From contig NZ_MTBA01000001.1 in assembly GCF_002150805.1 (NCBI RefSeq), positions 62,001 to 126,000 on the forward strand: a stretch of 64,000 bases of DNA, given 5' to 3'. The DNA comes from Oceanospirillum sanctuarii. Its GTDB lineage: Bacteria; Pseudomonadota; Gammaproteobacteria; Pseudomonadales; Halomonadaceae. The notes under the pieces were generated by a model, which saw nothing but the letters and a program-made list of their open reading frames with translations, made no database searches and had not been told where the DNA came from. Position 1 is the first letter of the stretch, and the number at the start of each line of letters is the position of its first letter. Both the position numbers and the translations under genes were made by a program. Of this stretch, positions 44,565 to 53,479 are shown in pieces.

Positions 44565-45809
44565 ATGCAAGAAAAAGAGATGGTTAAATCCGGCAGCGAT
44601 GCGCAGGAAGATTATTGTATTGCGCGTCAGCCTATTTGTGATGAAAACCTGAAACTTGCTGCCTACGAGCTTCTTTATCGTAATAACGCCACAACGACCA
44701 ACGCCAGCGTCAGCAGCCCCCATGAGGCAACTGCTCGTGTCTGCACTGTAGCCTTTATGGATATTGGTATTGATCGGTTAGCGGACAAACATCCCGTGTT
44801 TATTAATATGACCGACGAGTGGCTGATCAAAGGGGATATGTTGCCTGAGCCAGCTGAGCGTATCGTGCTAGAGGTGCTGGAAGATATTAAACCGACCCCG
44901 GAAGTGCTTGCGGGCCTTAAAAATCTTCGGGCTCGTGGCTATAAGATCGCTCTGGATGATTTTGTTCTGACTCAGGAAACCAAAGCCTTTCTGCCCTACG
45001 CGGACCTGATCAAGCTGGACGTCATGGCGTGTTCCGTTGAGGTGTTGGAAAAACGTGTTTCTATTCTTAAGCGTTTGAATGTGCCGCTTCTGGCTGAAAA
45101 AGTTGAAACCTGGGAAGAGTTTGAAGCCTGTAAAGCCATGGGTTTTACTCTGTTTCAGGGGTACTTCCTGTCTAAGCCTGAAACCATGCAGAGCCGTCCT
45201 AAATCCGATAGCGGTATCGTTTTGACTCAGCTGATGGCGATGCTTCACCAGGCTGAGCCTGATGTGACTCAGATTGAGCAGCAGATCTCCCGTGATCCTC
45301 AGCTTTATTACCGTATTCTTCGCTATATCAACTCTGCGCAATACTCTTTGCCCCGTAAGATTGAAAGCTTGCGCCAGGCGATTGTGCTGTTAGGTTTTGA
45401 TAACCTTAAATCTCTGGTCAGTATGATGGTGCTGGCGGGTTCCAGTCGTCGTGGTGATACCCTGATGCCGATCGCTCTGTTGCGGGCGAAAATGTGCGAA
45501 TGTCTGGCCGCTAAAACCGGTAAGACCCCGGTGGAAAGCTACTTCACCGTTGGCCTGTTATCCATGCTGGATGCTTTCTTTGATCGCCCGCTACCTTCGA
45601 TTCTGGAAGACCTCTCTCTGCACCCGAGTGTTGAATCAGCTTTGGTCAGCTATGAAGGTGATCTGGGTGAAGCCCTTAAAGTCATTGAGGCATACGAGAA
45701 AGCGGACTGGAACTTTGTCGAACAAAGCTCTTTCGATCGCCATGTACTCACCGAGTGCTATGTCGAAGCGATGGCCTGGGCTGACGAAGTGATAGGTGTT
45801 GCGGCCTAA
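44565..45809 (+). CDS. EAL-HDOD signalling protein (YuxH family)
   Basis: 414 residues. The N-terminal EAL-like domain (about 20-205) begins ARQPICDENLKLAAYELLYRN, where the EAL triplet is ELL, and contains ALDDFVLTQ and LAEKVET. This wording is typical of the YuxH group, many of which bind but do not cleave c-di-GMP. The HDOD domain (about 210-400) shows RYINSAQYSLPRKIESLRQA, without an active HD pair. Probably a c-di-GMP receptor or adaptor. GGACGG precedes the ATG. A hairpin follows at 45834. Confidence 0.92.
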   Translation: MQEKEMVKSGSDAQEDYCIARQPICDENLKLAAYELLYRNNATTTNASVSSPHEATARVCTVAFMDIGIDRLADKHPVFINMTDEWLIKGDMLPEPAERIVLEVLEDIKPTPEVLAGLKNLRARGYKIALDDFVLTQETKAFLPYADLIKLDVMACSVEVLEKRVSILKRLNVPLLAEKVETWEEFEACKAMGFTLFQGYFLSKPETMQSRPKSDSGIVLTQLMAMLHQAEPDVTQIEQQISRDPQLYYRILRYINSAQYSLPRKIESLRQAIVLLGFDNLKSLVSMMVLAGSSRRGDTLMPIALLRAKMCECLAAKTGKTPVESYFTVGLLSMLDAFFDRPLPSILEDLSLHPSVESALVSYEGDLGEALKVIEAYEKADWNFVEQSSFDRHVLTECYVEAMAWADEVIGVAA

Positions 45810-45833
45810 GTTTCTCCTTGAAACCTGAAAAGA

Positions 45834-45865
45834 TTACGCCCGAATATGCCAATGTTCGGGCGTAA
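45834..45865 (+). terminator. Hairpin after the EAL-HDOD gene
   Basis: A perfect 11-base stem, TTACGCCCGAA with TTCGGGCGTAA, followed by CTATTTTC. A probable terminator, although the T-run is weak. Confidence 0.7.
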
Positions 45866-45924
45866 CTATTTTCAGGGGGAAATATTGTCTAATGCGCTGA
45901 CGTGACGACATAAATAGATTAGAC

Positions 45925-45940
45925 TTGTATATCTGTACAG
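45925..45940 (+). promoter_or_regulatory. LexA (SOS) box in front of dinB
   Basis: TTGTATATCTGTACAG fits CTGT-N8-ACAG with one mismatch (first base T) and is followed by TA, as in E. coli boxes. It ends 17 bases before the dinB start codon, so LexA should repress the gene until DNA damage. Confidence 0.8.
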
Positions 45941-45957
45941 TATTTGAGCCTGCAGGT

Positions 45958-47112
45958 ATGCGAAAAATAATTCACGCGGATTGCGACTGCTTTTTTGCCG
46001 CTGTCGAGATACGTGATAACCCCTCCCTGATTGATAAGCCCATCGCAGTTGGCGGAGATGCTGACAAGCGTGGGGTTATTGCGACCTGTAATTACTCAGC
46101 CCGTGCTTACGGTGTGCGTTCTGCTATGCCAACCGCGCAGGCGCTCAAGCTTTGCCCTGATCTGATTCTCTGCAAAGGGCGGATGGATGAGTACAAAGCG
46201 ACTGCAGCTGCCATTCGTGAAATCTTTTTTGAGCTGACTGACCGTGTTGAAGTAGTTTCAATCGATGAAGCCTATCTGGATGTTACCGATGTCGCCGAGT
46301 TTCAGGGCAGTGCGACCCGCATGGCTCAGTGGCTTAAAGCCGAGGTGGTTAAGCGCACCGGCGTTACCATCTCAACGGGAGTGGCCGCAAATAAGTTTCT
46401 TGCCAAGGTGGCTTCCGACTGGCAAAAGCCCGATGGTTTATTTGTGGTCACCCCAGATCAGGTGGAAGATTTCGTAATCCAGCTACCGGTTGGCCGTATT
46501 CATGGGGTGGGAAAGGTTACCGAAGAGAAGCTGAAGCGCCTCGGAATTGAAACCTGCGCCGATCTGCAGCAGAAAACCGTTAAGCAGCTGACCGAGTGGT
46601 TTGGCAAGTTCGGCCTGACCCTTTACCAAAGGGCGAGGGGGGAGGACTATCGGGAGGTAGTAACCGAACGTGTGCGCAAATCCGTCAGTGTAGAGCGTAC
46701 CTATTCGGAAAATATCACCCGGCAGGATGATCTTGATCAGGCACTGGATCGCTTGTTGCCTGTGTTGGCGCGACGCTATCAGGGTTATGAAGACCGGCAG
46801 ATCCGCAGCGTCTTCGCCAAGGTACGCTTTGCTGACTTCTCATCCACCACCGTGGAAACGGCTTTTGGTTCTGAACTGATAAGCTCGGTTTCATCGACGG
46901 AGTCTTCAGATGCCTCTGCAGAAGGATTATCCGACATCGTTGCCGATAAGCAGGCTGAGTATTCGGTTGCTTGGTTGAAGCGGGCGCTTTTTTACCCTCT
47001 GATGCAGGAGGCCGTAAGTCGTGGTTCACTGAATATCCGCTTGCTGGGGATTGGTGTCAGATTGCGAGACCCGGCAGGACCTTCTGAACAACTCAGCCTC
47101 TTTCCGGAATAG
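45958..47112 (+). CDS. dinB: DNA polymerase IV
   Basis: 384 residues from the ATG at 45958. In-frame codons back to 45925 are discounted because they lie in the LexA box. Y-family polymerase: metal ligands Asp8 in [14 protein letters not shown] and the Asp-Glu pair in [11 protein letters not shown], then thumb ([18 protein letters not shown]) and little-finger domains. The little finger carries a Ser/Glu-rich insertion ([15 protein letters not shown]). The protein ends in QLSLFPE, a textbook beta-clamp binding motif. It performs translesion synthesis under SOS control. Confidence 0.96.
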   Translation: MRKIIHADCDCFFAAVEIRDNPSLIDKPIAVGGDADKRGVIATCNYSARAYGVRSAMPTAQALKLCPDLILCKGRMDEYKATAAAIREIFFELTDRVEVVSIDEAYLDVTDVAEFQGSATRMAQWLKAEVVKRTGVTISTGVAANKFLAKVASDWQKPDGLFVVTPDQVEDFVIQLPVGRIHGVGKVTEEKLKRLGIETCADLQQKTVKQLTEWFGKFGLTLYQRARGEDYREVVTERVRKSVSVERTYSENITRQDDLDQALDRLLPVLARRYQGYEDRQIRSVFAKVRFADFSSTTVETAFGSELISSVSSTESSDASAEGLSDIVADKQAEYSVAWLKRALFYPLMQEAVSRGSLNIRLLGIGVRLRDPAGPSEQLSLFPE

Positions 47113-47279
47113 TCTCGCCTCAAAGACCATGACTTCATCATGACCAATTTTTGACTCAGTCAGGTTTTTTCTTCATCCCCCTGTTTTCCTTAGTGATATT
47201 TTGAGCCAAATTGCATAGGATGGCGTAATCAATTTTAAATCTTCATGTTTACATTTTTAGCCCCCGGAAGTGTTGCTCT

Positions 47280-48077
47280 ATGGAAAGCTTGGCCGTTCAG
47301 GATCTGTCGATTGTCCTGGTAGAACCCTCCAATACTCAGCGTAAGATCATCATTAATGAACTGGTTGAAGAGGGTGTTCATAATATTGAGGGGGTGGGCA
47401 GCGCCCGTGAAGCCTATGCCCGTCTGAAAACCTTTCAGCCGGATCTTCTGATTTCCGCCATGTACCTGCCGGATGCCACAGCTGCTGAGCTGGTTGAGTT
47501 GCTGCAGCGTGACCCCGTTACTGCCGATATTCCTGTGATGGTGGTTTCCAGCGAGCAGAACTACGACAACCTTGAAGCGGTGCGTCAGTCCAAAGTTCTG
47601 GCGCTGCTGCCAAAACCTTTTACCCGTAATGACCTGCATCGCGCCCTGATGGCGACGATCGATTACATCAATCCGGATGAACTGTCGCTGGATCTCTACG
47701 ATGTTGAAAGCCTGCGCGTACTGATTGTTGATGACAGCCGCATGGCCCGTAAACATCTGGCTCGCGTGATGAACCAGATCGGTATCAATGACATTACCGA
47801 AGCGGTGGACGGTCTGGATGCCCGCAATATTATTGAGCATCAGTCCTTTGACCTGATCCTGACGGACTACAACATGCCGAATATGGATGGTCAGGAACTG
47901 ATCAGTTATATCCGCAACGAGACCGAACTTTCTCACGTGCCTATCCTGATGGTCACGTCCGAAGAGAATGAAACTCGACTGAGTTCCGTTAAACAGGCTG
48001 GTGTATCTGCCCTGTGTGACAAGCCTTTTGAGATGACTCAGGTAAAAGGTTTGCTGGCTTCCCTGCTGGATGGCTAA
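47280..48077 (+). CDS. Tandem receiver protein, first receiver inactive
   Basis: 265 residues made of two CheY-like domains and no output domain. In the second (about 145-265) the acidic pair (IVDDSRMARK), the acceptor Asp196 in LILTDYNMPNMDG and the Lys in CDKPFE are all intact. In the first (about 10-130) the acceptor position is Ala60 (DLLISAMYLPD) and the acidic pair is Glu-Pro, though the PKPF lysine remains. So the first is a pseudo-receiver, probably for protein contacts. It lies 98 bases before the CBS-PAS-GGDEF-EAL gene, on the same strand, and may control it. Confidence 0.92.
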   Translation: MESLAVQDLSIVLVEPSNTQRKIIINELVEEGVHNIEGVGSAREAYARLKTFQPDLLISAMYLPDATAAELVELLQRDPVTADIPVMVVSSEQNYDNLEAVRQSKVLALLPKPFTRNDLHRALMATIDYINPDELSLDLYDVESLRVLIVDDSRMARKHLARVMNQIGINDITEAVDGLDARNIIEHQSFDLILTDYNMPNMDGQELISYIRNETELSHVPILMVTSEENETRLSSVKQAGVSALCDKPFEMTQVKGLLASLLDG

Positions 48078-48095
48078 GTCAGTGCTGTGATGTGC

Positions 48096-48121
48096 GGTGC
48101 TGCCGTCTGATCGGTAGCACC
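48096..48121 (+). other. Hairpin between the receiver and GGDEF-EAL genes
   Basis: GGTGCTGCCG pairs with CGGTAGCACC (one mismatch) around six bases, with no T-run. It is a possible processing site or weak attenuator. Confidence 0.4.
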
Positions 48122-48175
48122 TGCTGAAAACATTTACCGGCACATAACAAGGATGTGTCGTAGCCGGAGTGTCGA

Positions 48176-50752
48176 ATGGTGTTCGAATTGAAGCAAAAGC
48201 CGACTCAGGCGACTCCAACGGATCGCCGCATGACTTTCACCACGGATGTCCCCGTTCGTGAAGTAATCCATCACAGCCTTCTCAGCTGCTCGTCCGATGC
48301 AACACTGCACGATGCCGCCCTGCAGATGAATAAGCACCATGTCAGTTCCATTCTGGTGATGGATGCGGGGCAACCTGTGGGAATCTGGACAGAAGCCGAT
48401 GCCCGCAAGCTGGACTTTACAGATCTGGCTCTTGGCGAAAAGCTGATCAGTGATTATATGAGCTCTCCGGTTGATACCGTCGACGGGGACGAAAGCCTGA
48501 GTGAAATTGCCCTTAAATTCCAACGCCTGCGCCGCCGTCATTTTTTGGTAACAGATCAGAAACATGGCCCGATTGGCGTGGTTTCTCAGACCGATGTGAT
48601 TCGTTCACAGGGACTGGAACATTACCTCTGTATGCGTAATGTGCGCTCGGCGCTGAATCACGCGCCTCTGGTACTCGATGAGCGCCTGTCACTTGCAGAA
48701 GCGGTCAATCGCCTGCGGGAAAGCCAACGGGATGCAGCCGCAGTAAGACGCAGTGGCCCGGATCGTTACAGTATTATCACCGAGCGGGATATCGTCCGCT
48801 GGCTGGCATCCGGCGTAACAACCCAATCCCTGAAAGATGTCTGCAACAATGAGCTTTATGCGGTTGATGAAGATACCGGCCTGCTTCAGGCCAGTAATCT
48901 GCTCAAGCAGAAGGGATTTCGTCACCTTGGTGTGATCAATCAGCGCGGCGGTCTGATCGGTATTCTCTCCTACGGCGATATTCTGGACAGTGTTGAGTAC
49001 GAATACGTTAATCGCCTGCAGGAAGCGCTCCAGTCCCGAGATGAAGCTCTGAAAGCATCCACCACCCACCTGCGTTTAGCCCAGCGTGTGATCGAGGCCA
49101 GCCTCGACGGCATCATCATTACCGACAAGTACGGCATGATTGAGTCGGTAAACCCCAAGTTTACTCAGGTAACCGGTTACAGCGAAGTCGAAGCGATTGG
49201 TCAGAGTACCAAATTGCTCAGTTCCGGCCGCCACTCGGCTGATTTTTATCAGCACCTCTGGGGTGAGCTGCAGAATAACGGTTACTGGCAGGGTGAGATC
49301 TGGAACCGTCGCAAAAATGGCGAGGTCTATCCGGAATGGCTGACCATTACCGCTATTTACGATGATGAAGGCGAAATCGCCCAGTTTGCGGCCATTTTCA
49401 GCGATATTACCGACCGTAAAAAAGATGAAGAACGTATCCGTCGTCTGGCATTTTTTGATGACCTGACTGGTGTGGCTAACCGACGTTTGTTTCAGGATCG
49501 TCTTGAACAGGCGATCGCCAACGCCCAGCGGCATCAGCATCGCTTAGCGGTGCTCTTCCTCGATCTGGATATGTTTAAACGTATCAACGACTCCCTAGGC
49601 CATGTGGTCGGCGATGAGGTGCTGAAGGTGGTTGCCGGGCGGCTGGCGCATACCGTGCGGGAAGGGGATTCCGTTGCCCGTTTAGGTGGTGACGAGTTCA
49701 CCGTAATGGTGCCAGAGATCGAATCCATGGAAGGCCTGGTGGTGCTGGCTCAGCGCATCAACGAGGCGATCAGTGAGCCTATCTCCATCGGCAGCCACGA
49801 GCTTTATATCTCCACCAGTATTGGTATCAGTATCTACCCGGACGATGGCATGAGCTCGGAAGATCTGATTAAGAATGCAGATGCTGCCATGTATCGGGTC
49901 AAGGCTGATGGGCGGGGCAGCTTTCACCGCTATACCGACTCACTGCACCATGATTCCGTGCGCGAGCTGACCATCGAAACCCGCTTGCGTAAAGCGATTA
50001 AAGACAAGCTGTTTCAGGTGAAATATCAGCCTAAGATCGAGCTGCAAACCGGTAAGCTGATCGGCTTTGAAGCTCTGCTGCGCTGGCACGATAAGACCAG
50101 TGGTCTGGTGGTCTCTCCGGCAGAATTCATTCCCGTTGCCGAGCGTCTTGGGTTGATCGGTAATCTGGGGGAGTGGGTGCTGGAAGAGGTTTGTACTCAC
50201 CTGATCAACTGGCATCAGTCGGGGCTTGAGATTGTTCCGGTTGCGGTCAATATCTCCGCCCAGCAGCTGATGAAAGGCGACCTGACCGCCACGGTACGCC
50301 GCATCGTTCAGAGTACCGGCGTTAAAGCGCACTGGCTGGAGCTGGAAGTGACCGAGAGCTGCTTTATTCCTGAGCAGGCTGATCGTATTGCTGACATCCT
50401 ACACGCGCTGCGATTGCAAGGTGTTCGTATCTCTATCGATGATTTCGGTACGGGTTACTCTTCATTGAGCTATCTTCGCCGTTTGCCGCTGGATGCCCTT
50501 AAGATCGACCGTACCTTTGTCACTGATGTTGCCCATAACGAGGATGATGCCCGTTTGGCGTCCACCATTATCGCTATGGCTAAAGGCATGGGACTTAAGG
50601 TGATCGCAGAAGGTATTGAAAATCAGGATCAGCTCAGCTTCCTGCAGAGCCATGACTGCCACGAGGGGCAGGGCTTTATGTTTGCCAAGGCAGAGTCTGA
50701 AAAGCAGGTTCGGGAGTGGCTGGCTACAGGCTGGAATCCTCTCGATATCTGA
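48176..50752 (+). CDS. CBS-CBS-PAS-GGDEF-EAL c-di-GMP enzyme
   Basis: 858 residues, cytosolic. Four CBS motifs in two pairs (about 20-280; for example VSSILVMDAGQPVGIWTEADA and HLGVINQRGGLIGILSYGDIL). A PAS domain (about 300-415, SLDGIIITDKYGMIESVNP). A GGDEF domain with intact GGDEF near residue 504. An EAL domain with GFEALLRWHD near 630 and later DDFGTGYSSLSYL. Both catalytic motifs are intact, so it could make or break down c-di-GMP, controlled by nucleotides on the CBS pairs and by the PAS ligand. GGAG precedes the ATG. Confidence 0.95.
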   Translation: MVFELKQKPTQATPTDRRMTFTTDVPVREVIHHSLLSCSSDATLHDAALQMNKHHVSSILVMDAGQPVGIWTEADARKLDFTDLALGEKLISDYMSSPVDTVDGDESLSEIALKFQRLRRRHFLVTDQKHGPIGVVSQTDVIRSQGLEHYLCMRNVRSALNHAPLVLDERLSLAEAVNRLRESQRDAAAVRRSGPDRYSIITERDIVRWLASGVTTQSLKDVCNNELYAVDEDTGLLQASNLLKQKGFRHLGVINQRGGLIGILSYGDILDSVEYEYVNRLQEALQSRDEALKASTTHLRLAQRVIEASLDGIIITDKYGMIESVNPKFTQVTGYSEVEAIGQSTKLLSSGRHSADFYQHLWGELQNNGYWQGEIWNRRKNGEVYPEWLTITAIYDDEGEIAQFAAIFSDITDRKKDEERIRRLAFFDDLTGVANRRLFQDRLEQAIANAQRHQHRLAVLFLDLDMFKRINDSLGHVVGDEVLKVVAGRLAHTVREGDSVARLGGDEFTVMVPEIESMEGLVVLAQRINEAISEPISIGSHELYISTSIGISIYPDDGMSSEDLIKNADAAMYRVKADGRGSFHRYTDSLHHDSVRELTIETRLRKAIKDKLFQVKYQPKIELQTGKLIGFEALLRWHDKTSGLVVSPAEFIPVAERLGLIGNLGEWVLEEVCTHLINWHQSGLEIVPVAVNISAQQLMKGDLTATVRRIVQSTGVKAHWLELEVTESCFIPEQADRIADILHALRLQGVRISIDDFGTGYSSLSYLRRLPLDALKIDRTFVTDVAHNEDDARLASTIIAMAKGMGLKVIAEGIENQDQLSFLQSHDCHEGQGFMFAKAESEKQVREWLATGWNPLDI

Positions 50753-50821
50753 TACCTAGACCCTGATGCCCGAGCCCTGATACCGAGCCTTTACAGCTCA
50801 GAGGCTGAGTTGGTTCAAACT

Positions 50822-50858
50822 AAAAAACCGACGCTATTTTAAATAGCGTCGGTTTTTT
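50822..50858 (+). terminator. Bidirectional terminator between GGDEF-EAL gene and bioA
   Basis: A perfect 18-base palindrome arm, AAAAAACCGACGCTATTT against AAATAGCGTCGGTTTTTT, U-rich on both strands. It serves the two convergent genes. Confidence 0.95.
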
Positions 50859-50891
50859 GTTTTCTGGCTCTGAGGTGGTTTACCTGAGGCA

Positions 50892-52154
50892 TTAGTTCTC
50901 TGTAAACCAGACTTTCATCACATCTGTGATCTGCTTCAGTTGTTCCGTGGTGATGATATACGGAGGCATGGTGTACAGGTAACGACCAAAGGAGCGTAAC
51001 CACACGCCGCGTTCAGCAGCAAAGTCCTGCACGCCTTTCAGGCTGGCGGCATCTTTTACTTCAATCACAGCGGTTGCCCCCAGAACACGGGTATCCAGCA
51101 CAGCATCGTGTTTGAAGTTGAGCAGCTCATCACTTAAAAGCTGATTCAGTTCGGCGATCTTACCCAGATAATCGTCACGCTCGAACACTTCAATGCTCTT
51201 CAGTGCCACTGCACAGGCCAGTGGATTACCCATAAAGGTCGGGCCGTGCATAAAGGCTTTACCGGCATCATCATCCCAGAAGGCATCAAAAACACGATCC
51301 GTTGCGATGGTGGCAGCATGTCCGACATAACCACCGGTCAGACCCTTGCTCAGCACCATAATATCCGGTGTGACTTCTGCATATTCTGCTGCAAAGAGCT
51401 TACCGGTGCGGCCAAAACCCGTGGCCACTTCATCAAAGATAAACAGGATTTCAAACTCATCGCAAAGCTTGCGGGCTTCCTGCAGATAGATGGGGCTGTA
51501 CATATTCAGGCCGCCCGCAGCCTGCAGCAGAGGCTCGACCAGAAAACCTGCAATCTCTTCGTGATGCTGTTCGAATACCTTACGCAGTTCTGCGATATCT
51601 GCAGTAACCTCTTCAGCAGTCGCGGTGAAAGAAGCGGTTGGTGCCGGAGCAAAGTGGTGTTTCGGCAGCAAACCGCTGAACAGGCTATGCATGCCTTCTT
51701 CCGGATCGCAAACCGACATGCAGCCAGTGGTATCTCCGTGGTAGGCACGCATCAGTGACGCCATCTTGTACTTCTGAGTGCGTCCCTGATTCTGCCAGAA
51801 CTGCACCGCCATCTTCATGGCGACTTCCATACCCACAGAGCCGCTGTCGCTGAAGAAAACATGGTTCAGACCTTCAGGAGTGATCTCCACCAGCTTATTC
51901 GCCAGATCCACTGCCGGACGGTTTTTCAGGCCGCCCAGCATCACGTGGGCCAGCTTGTCCGCCTGATCGTGAATCGCCTGGGTGATATCAGGATGCTTAT
52001 AGCCATGGATCATGCACCACCAGGAGCAGGTGGCATCCAGCAGCTTCATACCGTTGGTAAACTGAATATAAGGCCCTTCACCGGTTTCCACCTCGTAATT
52101 GACCTCGAGATGTTTCATTTGCGCGTAGGGAAACCAGAGACTCGTATCCTGCAT
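50892..52154 (-). CDS. bioA: Adenosylmethionine-8-amino-7-oxononanoate aminotransferase
   Basis: 420 residues, class III aminotransferase. BioA wording is seen in ATCSWWCMIHGYKHPDI, YHGDTTGCMSVCDPEEGMHSLF and the PLP lysine in VLSKGLTGGYVG. It converts KAPA to DAPA with S-adenosylmethionine as amino donor in biotin synthesis. The other bio genes (bioB, F, C, D) are not here. An alpha/beta hydrolase gene lies upstream on the same strand, and a MioC-like flavodoxin is divergent from that. Confidence 0.94.
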   Translation of the reverse strand: MQDTSLWFPYAQMKHLEVNYEVETGEGPYIQFTNGMKLLDATCSWWCMIHGYKHPDITQAIHDQADKLAHVMLGGLKNRPAVDLANKLVEITPEGLNHVFFSDSGSVGMEVAMKMAVQFWQNQGRTQKYKMASLMRAYHGDTTGCMSVCDPEEGMHSLFSGLLPKHHFAPAPTASFTATAEEVTADIAELRKVFEQHHEEIAGFLVEPLLQAAGGLNMYSPIYLQEARKLCDEFEILFIFDEVATGFGRTGKLFAAEYAEVTPDIMVLSKGLTGGYVGHAATIATDRVFDAFWDDDAGKAFMHGPTFMGNPLACAVALKSIEVFERDDYLGKIAELNQLLSDELLNFKHDAVLDTRVLGATAVIEVKDAASLKGVQDFAAERGVWLRSFGRYLYTMPPYIITTEQLKQITDVMKVWFTEN

Positions 52155-52302
52155 AACTCACCTTGTAAACCGAAATATAAAAATCCAGTTTACCAGCAAG
52201 GGTTTGTGCAGGAAAGTTTCGGAGGAGTGTTTAAGCGGAGATGCTTAAGAGCCGATGTTTGAGATCAGAGGCCAAAGAGAGTTTGGCAAAGGCAGAAATA
52301 AC

Positions 52303-52323
52303 AATGGCCGCTTAGCGGCCATT
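52303..52323 (-). other. Hairpin with the hydrolase stop codon in its loop
   Basis: AATGGCCGC and GCGGCCATT form a perfect nine-base stem whose three-base loop is the stop codon (TAA on the minus strand) of the hydrolase gene. There is only a weak U-rich stretch beyond. It may protect or terminate the transcript. Confidence 0.6.
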
Positions 52324-53088
52324 AAACTGTTGCAGAAAGTCGAGAATCGCCGCATTCACGGCATCAGGCTGTTCCATCGGGCTGATATGAGCCGCGCCTT
52401 CGATCAGAGCGTATTCTCCCTGTTCCAGCTGATCCGCCAGAAACTCGCCGTATTTAGGCGGAGTCATCATATCCTGATCGGAGCTGATCACCAGAGCCGG
52501 GCAGGCGATCTGGCTAATCTCTTCCAGTCGGTCAAAGCTGTCACAACTGGCAAAGTCGTTGTAAACCGCCTCTGTTTCACTCTGCATCAGGAGTTCAGCA
52601 AACTGCTCGATAACCTGTGAGCTGGTTTCTTCCCCCAGCGAATTTCGGGTCATGTGGCGGATAAAGGCAGGGTAGTCCTCACGGATCTGTTGCAGCAGCT
52701 CCTGCTGAACCCGAAGTTTGGCACCGGTGTTCACTAAAACCAGACCATCAAGCTGATCCGGATGGCGCATCGCGAACTCAAGACAGACCGCACCGCCCAT
52801 ACTGTGGCCAGCCATAATCAGTTTGCTGGTTTCCAGCTCTTCAGCCAGCTCAGAAAGGGTATCGGCGTAATGAATAATGCTCTGATCACCATCATGGTGA
52901 GCGCTCAGGGCGTGGCCGGGGAGGTCAACAGCGATCATATTGGCATGGTCTTTCAGACCTGCCATCTGTCCCTGCCACTGGGCGTGATTCATACCGGCAC
53001 CGTGCACCATAAGCACGGTGGGCAGATGCTGATTCAGTGGCCACTGGCTGGAGAGATAGCCGAGTTCGTTAAAGTCCTGAGCAAACAT
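52312..53088 (-). CDS. Alpha/beta hydrolase
   Basis: 258 residues with an alpha/beta hydrolase fold. Oxyanion region VLMVHGAGMNHAQWQGQM, nucleophile Ser in MAGHSMGGAVCLEF, acid in ISSDQDMMTPP and His in EGAAHISPMEQPDA. Size and position upstream of bioA allow a BioH-like pimeloyl-ester hydrolase, but the nucleophile elbow GHSMGG differs from the GWSLGG of BioH, so I do not assign that name. It could equally be an esterase of other function. Confidence 0.87.
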   Translation of the reverse strand: MFAQDFNELGYLSSQWPLNQHLPTVLMVHGAGMNHAQWQGQMAGLKDHANMIAVDLPGHALSAHHDGDQSIIHYADTLSELAEELETSKLIMAGHSMGGAVCLEFAMRHPDQLDGLVLVNTGAKLRVQQELLQQIREDYPAFIRHMTRNSLGEETSSQVIEQFAELLMQSETEAVYNDFASCDSFDRLEEISQIACPALVISSDQDMMTPPKYGEFLADQLEQGEYALIEGAAHISPMEQPDAVNAAILDFLQQFNGR

Positions 53089-53411
53089 AACGCATCCTTG
53101 TACCTATCGGGTTTTCATGGGGTTTTTAAAACCCAGCGAAACACCCTGTTCAACAAAGAATTCAGACTAAACATAGCCAACAAATAATACAAATGCACAG
53201 TTTTGATGAATATCAAGAAGGGGGATAATTCCGTATAAATATCAGTGGATTGCTGGTGTTCCTGAGGTCTTTTCTGCTACATATCTGCTGCGAAGTGCCT
53301 GCAATGACTCCCTTTATCTCTTTTGAGGGGACTTAACAGCTTCCGGGATACTGCCAGTCAGGCAAGGATTTGGGCTTTTACAGCGTTATCGTTATAATAG
53401 CTGAGTAAATT

Positions 53412-53460
53412 AGTTGGTTTTGCAGTTGGTTTCATAACTGGTCTTGAGACTGGTTTCGTG
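53412..53460 (+). repeat. Four imperfect 12-13 bp repeats upstream of the flavodoxin gene
   Basis: Units at 53412, 53424, 53437 and 53449 follow the pattern A(G/C)T.GGT(T/C)T. They end 19 bases before the start codon, close to the ribosome site. The rest of the 53089-53479 gap holds a short GGGTTTT/AAAACCC hairpin at about 53120 and nothing else that I recognise. Confidence 0.6.
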
Positions 53461-53479
53461 GATTGTTTAGGAGAGCGAT

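Noticed and set aside
45884-45916. Sigma-70 promoter for dinB (TTGTCT and a TAAAT-like -10)
   Set aside because: The spacing that gives the best -10 is 19-20 bases, too loose to state as a feature, although a promoter must lie near the LexA box.
47235-48218. 327-codon minus-strand frame opposite the double-receiver gene
   Set aside because: The plus-strand product has obvious receiver motifs. The reverse frame has no recognisable domain and spans into the promoter.
52312-53088. Assigning the hydrolase as bioH
   Set aside because: The nucleophile elbow is GHSMGG instead of the GWSLGG of BioH, and the position near bioA alone is not enough.
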